DNA of 64,000 nucleotides from Pomphorhynchus laevis (taxonomy: Eukaryota > Acanthocephala > Palaeacanthocephala > Echinorhynchida > Pomphorhynchidae): contig WNNJ02001708.1 in assembly GCA_012934845.2 (NCBI GenBank), positions 124,001 through 188,000 of the forward strand, given 5' to 3'. The translations under genes were made by a program, and so were the position numbers. Each line of letters starts with the position of its first letter. Position 1 is the stretch's first letter. Below the pieces are notes generated by a model. That model was not told the DNA's origin, made no database searches, and worked only from the letters and a program-made list of their open reading frames with translations. This document shows positions 32,151 to 44,544 of the stretch, piece by piece.

Positions 32151-32339
32151 TCGTGCAACACTTGTCTATTAAGTATCATCCCAGTACATGCTCATCGTTC
32201 GTGTAAAGAATGTAGTCGTTGTATAGAGAAATACATTCAAAAATGCTTCGACTTTCGCTCCATATTTTTAAATAAGCGGCATATGACAAGGCCTAATATT
32301 GTACTCGGATAAGCAGATCATTTTACTTCTGTGTTATAA

Positions 32340-33740
32340 ATTATGATGCTTAATAATTTACAATTTGCACCTATACGCTCAACTCCTTGATCATTTATCT
32401 CAAGCAAGTTAAGGCATATCTATTTTCCTCCAACTTGTTCCCTCCCTTCCAAGCCATTTTCGATCTAATCACTTTACTAAAATTGTCTGTCTTAAAGGTT
32501 ATAACGACTTACTCATCTCGCGCGATCAAAAATTATGTAGTGTCATAGTTTCTCTTGATATGTCATCTGTTTTCGACATCGTCGATCACTCGATTGTTTT
32601 CCATCACCTTCGTCGTGATAATGGCTTCCTTTACCTCCTGTAGCTTGGTTTTCTGCATATATATCAAACTGTACTTTTCGCGTTTGTTCTAACTCTTCTC
32701 TTTCCCATCCTTCTGCCATCACGTCCGGTGTTCCACAAGGCTCCGCATTAGGCCATTTGTTTTTTTCCTCCATTTCTTAGTGATTTGTCTTCTATTTCTC
32801 ATACATTTAACTTCCATGTCATTCAATATGCTAATGACATTATCATCTATGCTCATGCAACTGCTTATAGTATCCATCATCTTAGTGTTTCTGATTCCAA
32901 ACGTTTTGCCTCAATTTTAAATGCTCTTTCTTCTCTTCGTCTTACTCTAAATCCTAATAAATCCAAAAACATGTAGATCCTTCATCGACGCCCCGGCTTA
33001 GAACCTCCCTCCGTATCATTTAATTCTACAATTCTTACTATCGTTGACAATCTCGTTTTCTTAGGCTTCCATTTCGACAAGCAACTTTCACTTAAACCTT
33101 TCGTTCGGGATAAATTACGCTCATCTTCCTTGATTCTCGCCTACCTCCTTAAAATTCGTAGATTGATCGATTTCCCTTCTTGTATGACCTGTATCTTCTC
33201 TTCTTTTTTCTAGACTCGACTATTGTCTTAGTCTATTTTCCAACTCACCTAAATCCACTCTTCTTACCCTACAACGCATCATCAATGCAGCCGTCAGAAT
33301 TAATCTCCGTCTTCGTCGTTTTGATCATACATCCCACCATCATGCTTCTCTCGATTTGCCTGCAATTTATTGTCGTGTTCAAATTCGTCTTCTTCTCGTT
33401 GCTTTCCGCCTTGTAACTTTTCATACCCCTTCATTTCTCAACCTTCCTGTTCTTGATGATTCCCGTCCTGTTTACTGTTCCTTGCGTTCTCGTAATTCCC
33501 TTCTTTTACATGTCCCAAACTAATCTGCCTCTTTTGGCTTCCGCTCCTTCCTTGTTGCTGCTCCTCTCTCGTAGAATCATCTGCCCATTCATATATGCCA
33601 ATCAACATCAATGCCGTGTTTCAAACGTCAAATCCGATCACATTTAAACAATCTGACAAATTTATCTGTATGACTTTTGCTGTTTTTTAGTTAGCGGACT
33701 TTTAAGCGTGCAGTTGGCACGCATTTGCCACTTCAAATTA
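32340..33740 (+). mobile_element. LINE, dominant family, RT to 3' end
   Basis: RT pieces: VSLDMSSVFDIVDHSIVFHH near 32550; VIQYANDIIIYAH at about 32820-32855, where the catalytic YADD reads YAND; LTLNPNKSKNM; and the C-terminal part. The 3' signature is at 33690-33740. It is the close relative of the inverted copy at 48738-49830. The Asp-to-Asn change and several frameshifts make it inactive. Confidence 0.85.
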
Positions 33741-33759
33741 ATTATTATCTAATATAGAA

Positions 33760-34450
33760 GCTTATGGACCATCCAACAGAAGCTTTTACCATCGAATAGA
33801 AGCTTATAGACCATTCCACATACCAGTCACACAGTTGCTAAATGCCGTCGAATTTTAGGAGTTATTAGAAGGACCATTGACCAGCTTGACGCATCCAGTT
33901 TTAAGTTAATTTACAATGTGTATGTCGTATCTTTAATGTGATACGCTTCACCTGCATGCCACCCTTAAACTACGACAGAGATCAACCTGTACGAATCCAT
34001 ATTACGCAAGGCCACACATCTTGTACCCACCCAACGCAAGCTCTCATTCATTTTTCGACTCCACACATTTGGTGTAACCACAGTGAAGAAATTTTAAAAG
34101 TCATCTGGTTTAATAATTGTGTGGATAACGCTTAATGTTTAAAAAGGGCAGAGGGAACATGTTTGTCGTAAACTGTTCGAACTTCGAAATTCAAACAGAT
34201 TGAGGGGGCATCACCTCACGTTAAAGACCCACATTCATCCACGAAGAAGATTTAACACAATTTACAACCAACGAGGAAAAGCTGGAATAAGCTACCAAAT
34301 CAAGTGGTTTCGGCCTCCAGTATTTTGTCTTTCAAGAGAAGTCTGAAGAATGTACTAACTTAGAACAATCGGATTTTCATTGCTATTTGTTTTTTACCCT
34401 GTACCCAGCCTGTACGAGCTCTACGCTCTTTTGCTGCTGTTGTATTAAAT
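33760..34450 (+). mobile_element. CR1-like LINE 3' part
   Basis: Segment HTVAKCRRILGVIRRTIDQL near 33830 is the region after the palm. Segment RLRGHHLTLKTHIHPRRRF-like near 34190-34250 is followed by W.KLPNQVVSASSILSFKRS near 34290-34340. These are typical C-terminal motifs of CR1-type elements of lower animals. It is decayed. Confidence 0.65.
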
Positions 34451-34862
34451 AATATTGGAAAATCAACTAAATAATCCATTCTAATACCAGCATAACTAGA
34501 TATACCTAAACTCTTAGAAGTGGACACAATCGAACCGTTGGATACTACTTGACAACACGAAAATCTCGTACACAGAGATTTGACTCAACATTTCTAAATC
34601 AACTGTACAGTTTTTCAAATGCTTCTTTTCGATTCATACTATCCTCGGGAGATATATCGCGAAAAATACGGACAAGAATCTTTCAGTCTTTGGCCAATTT
34701 TAATCAGCCAGCTAGCATGTTCGATGGATTCCAGTACAACCATCAAAATATTAGGCACGCATGTCTATAGCAATCCCAAACTGAATATTCTACAAGCCCT
34801 AAGACTTTAGCAATAATTACATCTCCTTTCTAGAGAACTTCAAATAGAATTGTGTTTATTTT

Positions 34863-34900
34863 ATTTCTCAAACTTTCTCATCTTTAAAAAGTTTGAGAAA
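34863..34900. repeat. Short inverted repeat beside the tandem array
   Basis: TTTCTCAAACT and AGTTTGAGAAA are separated by about 16 bp, immediately left of the 16-bp tandem repeat. Confidence 0.7.
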
Positions 34901-34913
34901 TAATTAACATACA

Positions 34914-35228
34914 ATCAATCCAGTTCCAGATCAATCCAGTTCCAGATCAATCCAGTTCCAGATCAATCCAGTTCCAGATCAATCCAGTTCCAGATCAATC
35001 CAGTTCCAGATCAATCCAGTTCCAGATCAATCCAGTTCCAGATCAATCCAGTTCCAGATCAATCCAGTTCCAGATCAATCCAGTTCCAGATCAATCCAGT
35101 TCCAGATCAATCCAGTTCCAGATCAATCCAGTTCCAGATCAATCCAGTTCCAGATCAATCCAGTTCCAGATCAATCCAGTTCCAGATCAATCCAGTTCCA
35201 GATCAATCCAGTTCCAGATCAATCCAGT
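34914..35228. repeat. Perfect 16-bp tandem repeat, about 19.7 copies
   Basis: Unit ATCAATCCAGTTCCAG is repeated without visible variation for 315 bp and ends at the 5' edge of the LINE starting at 35229. Perfect identity implies recent expansion or an assembly-sensitive array. It could be a 5' monomer array of that LINE. Confidence 0.97.
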
Positions 35229-37198
35229 AAATTTTACAGTTTCTTCCAAGCCCCCTCTCCTAAAAATTGTTTTCAAGCATCGCTCTCACGCGTCCTCTGT
35301 CCTTTCACAACGATTCAAACTCATATCCTATTCAGCCACTCGCATTTTCCCCATTCGCACTCCCTCCGGAATCTCTTAACTCTCATCTGCCCGCATCGAA
35401 AAACGTCGTCGCGAGCAAAACGGCGAAACCTCTCTCTCCATAAGAAACATCGACGTAAATTTTCAAGTTGTCCACACCCGCCCAAAAATTTGATGGCGCT
35501 CCATCTCCCCTATGTGTCTTTTCCACTAGCCCCTATCACCACCACACACGGTTTACGCCTCGACCTCCTCAACACTAGATCTATTCTCAAAAAATCCGGT
35601 ATCATACTCAAAATATTCATCAAGCAATCCATCAATCTCTGCTGCCTCACCGAATCCTGGCACTCCGATTATGACGACCTCTTCATCCGTCGTTTGCTCT
35701 CTGCCGGTTGCTCACTAGTCGAATACGCTCGCCCCCTCAGCTTATCCCATTCTAAATTCTCATATCATGTCGGCATAATCGCATTTGCGCGTCACCCCGC
35801 GTCTCTTCGCAAAATCACTCTCCCTTTCAATCCTTGCTCTTTTGAATTGCTCATTTGTCGTTCTTCTAGCCCGATCACTTTAGATCTCGTCATTGTATAC
35901 CGTCCTGGTTAATCAGCTCCTATATCCATATTTTTTATTGAACTCACTTTCCTTCTTTCTCATTGTTATTTGTCTCAAGCCCTTCACTCGTTCTAGGCGA
36001 CTTCAACATCCGCTTAGACCGTCCCTCTTCTACGTATTTCATTCGGTTCATCAACATTCTATCCAACTACAATTACAAATTCATCTCCACCGCCCCCACA
36101 CATATCCTTGGCGGGGCACTCGACATCATCGCTGTCCCCGATCATTTTGCTTCCTACACCTCACTGTCCATCTTCGATCCTAGCCTATGCGAACACTTTC
36201 TCGTCTCATTTGATCTCACTCACAACAACACCCCTCCTCACACACCTACAATCCTACGTCGCCCTTGGAGAAATCTTGACCTCTCCCTTCTCCACTCTAC
36301 CTTACTCAAATCGTTTCTATCCTATCCCACAACATCATATTCATCTCATCACGATCTCGCCTTTCTATTCGACTCTAAACTCACATCAATTCTCGATCTT
36401 CTCTTGCCGTTCAAGCCTCACCCACACCGTCGCTTGCACCATGCCCCATGGTTTGACATCCAATGCCTAATCTCAAACCGTCGACTCCGTCAAGCTTTTC
36501 GAGTCTATCACCGCTCTCTCATACGTGATTTCCGATCGCTCACTCCGTCTCTCCGTGATTCCTATCTTGCTCTTCGCCGGTCTCATCTCAACCTACTACG
36601 TACCAAATGCAACTATTTCTGACAGCATAAAATCATCACTTCATTCAACTCTAAGACTCTCTGGCATACTTTTAACTCAATCCTTGCTCGCTCCTCTTCG
36701 CCGTGCAACATCAATGCCAATGATTATTCGTCATTTCTCCAGACTAAAGTATCCACGTTGCTCTCTCACACCCCGGTCTCCATCCTATCCCACTCTGCCC
36801 AGTCTACTCTCATCCTTCCGGAACTCTTTCATCTTCTCCCTGTCTCACCTACAGAAGTATCATCTGTCCTCATGTCCTTGCCCAACAAAACCTAACCTGC
36901 CGATACCCTGCCTACACACATAATTTAATCCATATGCTCATCGATATCCCCATTTCTCACAACCTTGTTTAAGTCGTCCATCCGAAGTCGTATCTTCCCT
37001 TCGACGGTCTCCGATCCTTCCTCGTCGACGCCTCACTCGCCTGGAATCAAATACCTATCGACGTCCGCCGCGCTCCTTCCTTCATCACATTCAAACATCT
37101 CCTCCGTTCACATCTCGACACATGATTTACATATTTGTTTTGTTGTTGTCATGTAAGCGTGCGCTGGCACGCATTTGCCACGTTAAAATTAATCTTTT
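35229..37198 (+). mobile_element. LINE, 5' end to endonuclease plus 3' end; RT deleted
   Basis: Best 5' region in the window. 35490-35909 opens the endonuclease: HGLRLDLLNTRSILKKSG, then CLTESWHSD with the catalytic Glu, and VIVYRPG. In another frame 35963-36622 continues with VLGDFNIRLDRP, THILGGALDIIAVPDHF and SLCEHFLVSF (CEH where SDH is usual), then the linker HHAPWFDIQCLISNRRLRQA. The RT is missing. The sequence jumps to the family's last 230 bp, ending in GCGTGCGCTGGCACGC at 37156-37171. Frameshifts separate the frames. Confidence 0.88.
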
Positions 37199-38521
37199 TT
37201 AACACTTATCTCTGCTCATCCAATCTGTTCCCTCCTTTCCTAACCGCTTTTCGCTCTAATCACTCCACAGAAATTGCCTGCATGAAAGTTTACAACGACT
37301 TACTCATTTCTGTAGGTAAGGCTCTGTATAGTGTTCTCATCTCCTTCGACCTCTCCTCCGCCTTCGACATTGTCGACCACTCCGTCCCCCTTTCTCGCCT
37401 TGATCACGAGTACGGCTTTTCTTCCTTCGCTATAGCATGGTTTGCCTCATATCTATCAGACCGTTGCTTTCACGTATGTTCTAAGTCATCATCCTCCTTT
37501 TCCATCCCTATTTTTCGCGGGGTCCCACAAGGTTCAGTCCTAGGTCCCCTGCTTTTCTCTCTTCTGCTTGGCGATCTCTCTCCCTTTATCAAACTTTACT
37601 CCTTTAACGTCACGCAATACGCCGATGACATTCTAATTTATACTCATGCACCCGCACATCGCATACACGATATCGGCATTTCTGCCTCGAACTGTCTTTC
37701 TTATATCTACAAATGTCTCTCTAATCTCCATCTCGTTCTAAACCCCAACAAGTCCAAAATAATGTGAATCATCCCCCGTAAACCAAACATATCTCCTCCC
37801 ACTGTATCTTTTGCCTTATCGATCATCCCCATAGTACACAATCTCACTTTGTTAGGCTTCCATTTCGATGATGACATTTTCGTTAAACCCTTTGTTCGTG
37901 ACAAGGTCCGCTCGTCTAACTTAATTCTCCGTGACATCTGCCGTATCCGCCCCCTTATCGACTTCCTCTCTTGTATGTCTATTCTTTCATCGCTTCGCTT
38001 CCCTAAAATCAATTACTGCCTCAGCCTTTTCGCGAATTCTTAAAAATCTATTAACCTACCGCTACAACGAACAATAAACTCTGCCGTTCGAGTGCTCTTG
38101 CGTCTCCGTTGCTTCGACCACATATCCACATATCTTGCCCAACTCTCCTGGCCCACATCCACATCTGCATCAAACTCCGCCTTTTTCTCGTAACTTTTCG
38201 TCTCATCGCAATCGGCTCATCATCGTTCATCAACCCTCCTTTCTTAGACGACACTCGTCTCACTCGCTATCGCTGCATTCCCCTCATATTCTCTTACTCC
38301 ACGTTACCAATTACTCCAACAACTATGGTCTCCGATCCTTCCTCGTCGCCGCCTCACTCGCCTGGAATCAACTCCCTCTCGACGTCCGCCGCGCTCCCTC
38401 CTTTATCACATTCAAACACCTCCTCCGTTCACACCTCGACACATGATTTACATTTTTGTTTTGTTGTGGTCATGTAAGCGTGTGCTGGCACGCATTTGCC
38501 ACGTTAAAATAAATCTTTTTT
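37199..38521 (+). mobile_element. LINE, 5'-truncated, nearly intact RT
   Basis: Starts within the RT. 37135-37767 reads SFDLSSAFDIVDHSVPLSRL, GVPQGSVLGPLLFSLLLGDL, VTQYADDILIYTH (catalytic YADD at about 37615-37630) and LNPNKSKIM. A stop follows, then 37849-38040 FHFDDDIFVKPFVRDKVRSS and, in a further frame, the C-terminal segment ending near 38446. The 3' signature is at 38468-38521. It abuts the 3' tail of the preceding copy and may have inserted into it. It is only lightly decayed. Confidence 0.9.
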
Positions 38522-38849
38522 ATGTTATTTATGTCATAATCTAACCTAACATGAGGATATGTCTGACATGCCTTAACAACATCTTTAAATGTAACACTCA
38601 TGCTTCTATATCATTGAACTGTCTAGCTTAGTGTTTCGTGATCAGGCGAGATTTCAACATAATTACCTTTCACTAACATGATTTGTAACATTATATGAGC
38701 AGTATCCCTGTGTATTTGAAATCAAATGTGAGGTTGATCTTGAATTGTGACAAGTTTATTTTTATTATTCAAAAGTTTATTGGTTACACACACTTGAGTC
38801 CGTTGCAGTATTCTTAGTATCTGCCGACTCACATTGTACGAAATTTGTC

Positions 38850-39005
38850 ACCCCATTTGTTACGTCATTTAATACGTCATTTGGTATGTCGTTTAATACG
38901 TCATATGGTACGCCATTTCATCGTCATTTGGTACGTCATTTTATAGGCATTTGGTATGCTATTTAATCCGTCATTTGGTACGCCATTTAATACGCTATTT
39001 GATTG
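38850..39005. repeat. Minisatellite, 12/24-bp unit
   Basis: Degenerate tandem repeats of about 12 bp (ACGTCATTTGGT / ACGTCATTTAAT, alternating) with roughly 13 units. Some units read CGCCATTT or CGCTATTT. The rest of 38525-40147 holds no gene I can recognise. Confidence 0.8.
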
Positions 39006-40147
39006 ATTTATTTGTTCGCCAATATTGTCGTTGATGATAGTATTGGCGACAAAGGAAACTTACTGAAAATCTCTGCACAGCAGAACCGCAATAGGATTTT
39101 CATTGAAAAAAAATATTTCACTAAATAAACCACTGACTGTCGTCCATACATCACAATGTTCATTAGGCCACTATATTTGGAAACTTTTATGCCCAGGTTG
39201 CAACAGCTTAACAATGTAAATTTGAATCAAGTCATTATTTGAATCAATTCAAATTATCCAATTTGAAATCTAGTTATTGAATTCAATAAAAGAAACGGCA
39301 CAATAAAAGAAACTCAGTACTGTTACATCTGTGGATGTCTAGAAATACAAAAACATAGATTCGTGTACTGTTATCACAGCAAAACTTGCATCAAGTCGAC
39401 AATATCTGACAATGAAATTTGAATGGCACATTTAGAATTTTTCAAAGCCAACAAACGTTATTTAAAATAATTACGTAGAAACACCAAACTCAAAACAAAG
39501 GCCAAATTCAATAATGATACAGCAACCAATCCTGGAATTGGACATAAATTCATCAGTTTTCTTGTCTCGCTTGATAAAATATTTGTTGACATTTCCTATT
39601 ACACACCAGGCCCTACAAGTGCATATAAAGAGGTCTGCGTCATAGCGTAGAGAGGAATTGAGCATGTACCTAAATAATCAATTATATTGACAGTACCAAA
39701 GTTTTTGACAAATAATCAATTATCTCTAATTTAAAGTTCTTGTTTTTAAAAATTGTCTTTCGGGAGTTTCCAAATTATTCTGTTAAAATATAATTCGGTC
39801 AGTTCTTTAATACAACACTCGTAATCTTTTTTCTAATGCTTTCAAAGGTTCTATTAAAAATTCACTTGTCGTTATGGGTGCCTATTTCTTCCGTAAAACA
39901 TTAACCACTTGCACAACAAGTTTTCATTATGTTTATCATTTTGTTCCCAGAGGCTAGCCATTTACGCGCCTTCACCGTAAAGAGATTCCTTTCCTAAATA
40001 TATGCTTAGATATACTCAGATCCTTTGGGTCTACATAGTAACCCAACGCTTCAAGTATCGCTTCATGTCTTACACTATAAAACGCAGCAAATAAATCTAC
40101 TAAGTATGAAATCTTCCTTTTTGTATCTTTGATAAAATTTTGTATTA

Positions 40148-40595
40148 ATCAAATCGCTTCGTCCGCGACAAGGCCCGCTCTTCTAACGTTATTCTCAGTG
40201 ATATTCGCCGTATCCGCCTTCTTATCGACTTACGTTCCTGTATATCTCTTCTTTCGTTGTTTCTTATCCCTAAAATCGATTACTGTCTCAGCCTTTTCTC
40301 CAATTCTACAAAATCCATCATCCTACCCCCACAACGCACCATCAACTCCGCCGTTCGAGTGCTCCTACGTCTCCGTCGCTGTGACCATACATCCACATAT
40401 TTTGCCCAACTCTCCTGGCCCACCATCCACACATGCATACAACTCCGCTTCTCGTAACTTTTCGTCTCATCGCTTTCGGCTTCCCATCGTTCATCAACCT
40501 CCCTTTCTTAGACGACACTGGTCCCACCTCTCTATCACTGCGTTCCCGTAATTCCCCCTTATTCTACGTTCCTAGTAACTTTAACAACTACGGTG
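40148..40595 (+). mobile_element. LINE fragment, C-terminal part
   Basis: Matches 37890-38310 of the youngest copy (FVRDKARSSNVILSDIRRI, then KIDYCLSLFSNS) without RT palm and without the 3' tail. 40596-40800 to its right has a 27-bp block present twice (GTCATATGGAGGAAATAGCA / GTCACATGGAGGAGATAGCA) and no recognisable gene. Confidence 0.75.
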
Positions 40596-40811
40596 TCATA
40601 TGGAGGAAATAGCAACTTAGCGTCACATGGAGGAGATAGCAACCCCCTAGTTGGAAACAGATGTGAGATGGTCCCTCTACCATATCCAGCCACAGCAAAT
40701 GAACCGCTCGTTTTATCCTTGCCGATGAGGCATTATCATCTTAATTATTCTCATGATTGTTGTCGAACCTTCACTTATTTTTTAGTAAGTTTGACAGATA
40801 ACTTGTTTGTT

Positions 40812-41828
40812 AAAAAAAGGATTTATTTTAACGTGGCAAATGCGTGCCAACGCACGCGTACATGACCACAACAAAACAAGACTGTGAATCAGGTGTCGAG
40901 AAGGTGTGAACGGAGGAGGTGTTTGAATGTGATAAAGGAGGGGGCGCGGCGGACGTCGATAGGGAGTTGATTCCAGGCGAATGAGGCGGCAACGAGGAAG
41001 GATCGGATACCATAGTTGTTGGAGTAATTTATAACGTAAAGTAAGAGAATATGAGGGGAACGCAGCGATAGCGAGTGGGACGAGTGTCGTCTAAGAAAGG
41101 AAGGTTGATGAACGATGATGAGCCGACTGCGATGAGACGAAAAGTTACGAGAAAAAGGCGGAGTTTGATGCAAATGTGGATGTGGGCCAGGAGAGTTGGG
41201 CAAGATATGTGGATATGTGGTCGAAGCAACGGAGACGCAAGAGCACTCGAACGGCAGAGTTTATTGTTCGTTGTAGCGGTAGGTTAATAGATTTTTAAGA
41301 ATTCGCGAAAAGGCTGAGGCAGTAATTGATTTTAGGGAAGCGAAGCGATGAAAGAATAGACATACAAGAGAGGAAGTCGATAAGGGGGCGGATACGGCAG
41401 ATGTCACGGAGAATTAAGTTAGACGAGCGGACCTTGTCACGAACAAAGGGTTTAACGAAAAGGTCATCATCGAAATGGAAGCCTAACAAAGTGAGATTGT
41501 GTACTATGGGGATGATCGATAAGGCAAAAGATACAGTGGGAGGGGATATGTTTGGTTTACGGGGGAGGATCCACATTTTTTAGACTTTTTGGGGTTTAGA
41601 ACGAGATGGAGATTGGAGAGACGTTTGTAGATAGAAGAAAGACAGTTGGATGCAGAAATGCCGATATCGTGTATGCGATGTGCGGGTGCATGAGTATAAA
41701 TTAGAATGTCATCGGCGTATGGCATGCTTAAAGGAGTAAGGTTTGATAAACGGAGAGAGATCGCCAAGCAGAAGAGAGAAAAGCAGGGACCTAGGACTGA
41801 ACCTTGTGGGACCCCGCAAGGTTCAGTT
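40812..41828 (-). mobile_element. LINE, 5'-truncated, young-looking copy
   Basis: Near-identical inverted relative of 37510-38521. From 41822 it reads CGVPQGSVLGP, PYADDILIYTH, LHLVLNPKKSK, FHFDDDLFVKPFVRDKVRSS and the C-terminal segment, ending in the 3' hairpin at 40830-40865. A few frameshifts and one stop are present. The truncation point abuts a different repeat at 41829. Confidence 0.9.
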
Positions 41829-43085
41829 GAGGTCGTTTGTTTGATTGAACCGTGCAAACCGGAAGCGGTGTAGGATAGGAGGTCATCAGGGATTCTACCA
41901 ACCTATTGATCATCTTTTCTATTTTTTCATATTTTCGTTGTTCTTAATTTTGATAATTTTTAAGATGTCAATTGCAGATAAAGCTGTTAACTCCGAGCAG
42001 TTACGTGGACATCGACTAACGCTTAAACATCGTAGAAAAGTTCATACACATTATCAGGATATCAGAGATCGAGCAATAAACAGTTGGAACAGGCTCCTGT
42101 CATCTGCGATTGAATGCCGGAACATTTAAGAATTTCGGCTTGCGTTGAATAGTGTATTGCTCTCATGGGAAGTCGAACCTGATTTGGACTGCTTTTTGTT
42201 TTACTGACATTGTACTTTTACATTGAGATCCAGTCAAACGAGACTCCGCTCATCGGCTGTTGTATACGAATAATACTGTAGTCTTTGAGGCATTTCGCAA
42301 TGAGTCAGGCTGGAACTTAGTTTTTATGGTGTGACATTTTCGATATTCTTTAAAAGCTGTGCATTTGCAAGTCGATGCCGATTGTTCTATTAAGCAGTTA
42401 CAACATATAGGAGATTTGCTGCATTTTTCTGAGTTATGGTCATTTTCATAGCCTACATAACCCGCATTTGTGGAGATGAATACAGTTTGATCCCCAGTGA
42501 CTCCATCTGCGGCAAGTATTGCAGTAGGAATACGAGAGGTCGTCTGATGATACAAATTTGAATTTAATATTCCAACCTATTGAAGGTCGTTCGTTTGCTT
42601 GATTGCACTGTGCAAACCGGAGGCGGAGTGGGAGAGGAGGTTACCAGGGCTTCCACTAACCTGGGGATCATCTCCTCTATTTTTCATTGTTTCGTTGTTC
42701 TTAATTTTTATAATTTTTAGAATTTCAGTTTCGGAAAAAAGCATGTAGTCTTCTGGTATGACGTGACATGATTTGTCACGTGACATGATTTGTCATTTAA
42801 TCTGATTTGATTAGTCGGCATGGCGTGACATTTTTTGTATTATTTAAAGCTGTGTATTTGTGAGACCTTGTCGGATATTCTATAGCGCAGTTACAGCACA
42901 CTTTAGAATTGTAGCATTTTTCTTAGTTATGGTCATGTTCATCGGACCCACATATTCCGCATCTGTTAAAGTGAATAAAGTCGGATCCACTGTTTCTTTA
43001 TTTGAGACAGGTATTGCAATGGTGATATGTGAGGTCGTCGGATGACATAAGTTTTAATTTAAGATTGCAACCCATAAAAGGGTGG
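41829..43085 (-). mobile_element. LINE ORF1-like segment, present twice in direct order
   Basis: Unit 1 (41829-42575) and unit 2 (42578-43085) share AGGTCGTT(T/C)GTTTG, GTGCAAACCGGA.GCGG, TTCGTTGTTCTTAATTTT, AGTTATGGTCAT.TTCAT and GAGGTCGTC.GATGA. Unit 1 on the minus strand encodes GYENDHNSEKCSKSPICCNC, then CKCTAFKEYRKCH, a cysteine/histidine pattern like zinc knuckles of LINE ORF1 proteins. Unit 2 is a degraded version. The source family is not established. Confidence 0.6.
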
Positions 43086-44544
43086 CGTGCGTATAGTGAC
43101 AGAGATTCAGCGTTATCGTTCGAAGTATATGCGAAAGCCACAGAGAGAGGGTAGCATCCTTTCCCTCATGAAAAACCTGATATTTATGAGTTTGAAAGTC
43201 TTTTCAAGTATAGATTAATCTTCAGGCGACAGGTCAATTAGTTGTTATTTATTTGAACTGATGCTTGAATAGGCTTGAAAATAACTAATCCCATATTTGT
43301 TAGATTCTCTCTAAAATATGTCAATTATTCGTTTGCCAAATCCGGGAGTGTCAAACGAAAGTCTGTACGTGATGGGCAATGCTTTAACAGAGTTGAGTAT
43401 CATTATATTACTATAATTGGAAACAAAGTATAATAGAAAAGTGTTAAACAAATGGTCTCTGGCTATTGGAGACGTTAATGTAATGATTATTAGGTTTCCG
43501 AACTTCTTGGTAAGTATAAGCTTGTCCTAGTATGGTGAAGAATTTGGATTCATATACCCAGTAAACAGTTTTCTGTTGAAAATTCCTAGATTTGATGAAG
43601 ATTTGTACTGGAATTCGCATTTATTTTGATAGATTCGACGCTAACATTTCACTGTATTTTGTTTTTGATTTTAATTGAGTTATATCGTGGTTTTTAAAAG
43701 TCCCTAAAAGCATCAGCATTTGGTGAATGTATTCGTATTCAAAAACCTCGTTTTTAAGTTGAGGTTGTAGTACCTCCTATTAGATACCGGATGTAAAACA
43801 TAAATTGTAGATATTTAAATATTATTTAAGTAATTATTATATCTTACAACCACTTCTACCATATACGCAATCTGCATATGTTCTTAACTACAAGTTCTTT
43901 TACTTTATTTATCAAATGTGTGAAGACAGTTTATTTTAATTTAACAGGATAAAGCTTAGAGATAAGCGGGCATCTAATTCTATTATTTTAATTTAAAATA
44001 TCCCGAACAAAATTTGCCGTATGATGAACTGTCAAGTAAAGTTTACATAAACATTTTTATTCAAAACCGGATATTATCTTCAAAGTTGATCTTTTCTATG
44101 ACATTTCGAATGAATTAAAGGAACCAAGAAAATATGAAGATGTAATATTATCGTCCCAAATATCTTTCGGTTAAAATATAAATATTGTTATAAATTGATT
44201 GTTCACTCATTTTAAATTATATTTAATTAATGGAGAAAGTAAAATTATTCTTTTTATTAATGGTCAAATTTTCGGTAACTAACTGCTATCATCCTCAGGA
44301 TAAAATTATGAAAAATGGACAACGAAATCAAAATATAGTTAGTTCACGATGCAGCGAATCAGTGTTCAAAATCCTTTCCAGCATCATGTTTACCACAGCG
44401 AAGTAGATCAAACAATTAGATGCCTTCCTTTTTTGGAGCACATCTTATAATATTTTTATTACTTTTAATAATAATATTATTATTACAAGCAAGCATAGGA
44501 TATAAAGCCGTTTCGCTCGATCACAAGAAAACATCATTATATAT
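43086..44544. other. Intergenic AT-rich stretch
   Basis: I see no exon chain, RNA gene or clear repeat between the ORF1-like repeats and the CR1-like element's 3' end. Confidence 0.5.

Noticed and set aside
34914-35228. Possible CRISPR-like array
   Set aside because: The units are contiguous 16-mers without spacers in a eukaryotic context; it is a simple tandem repeat.
37707-38263. Minus-strand open frames rich in Arg and Lys opposite the LINE
   Set aside because: They are shadows of the LINE's coding strand, whose pyrimidine-rich codons read as basic residues in reverse. The same shadows recur at 41075-41583.
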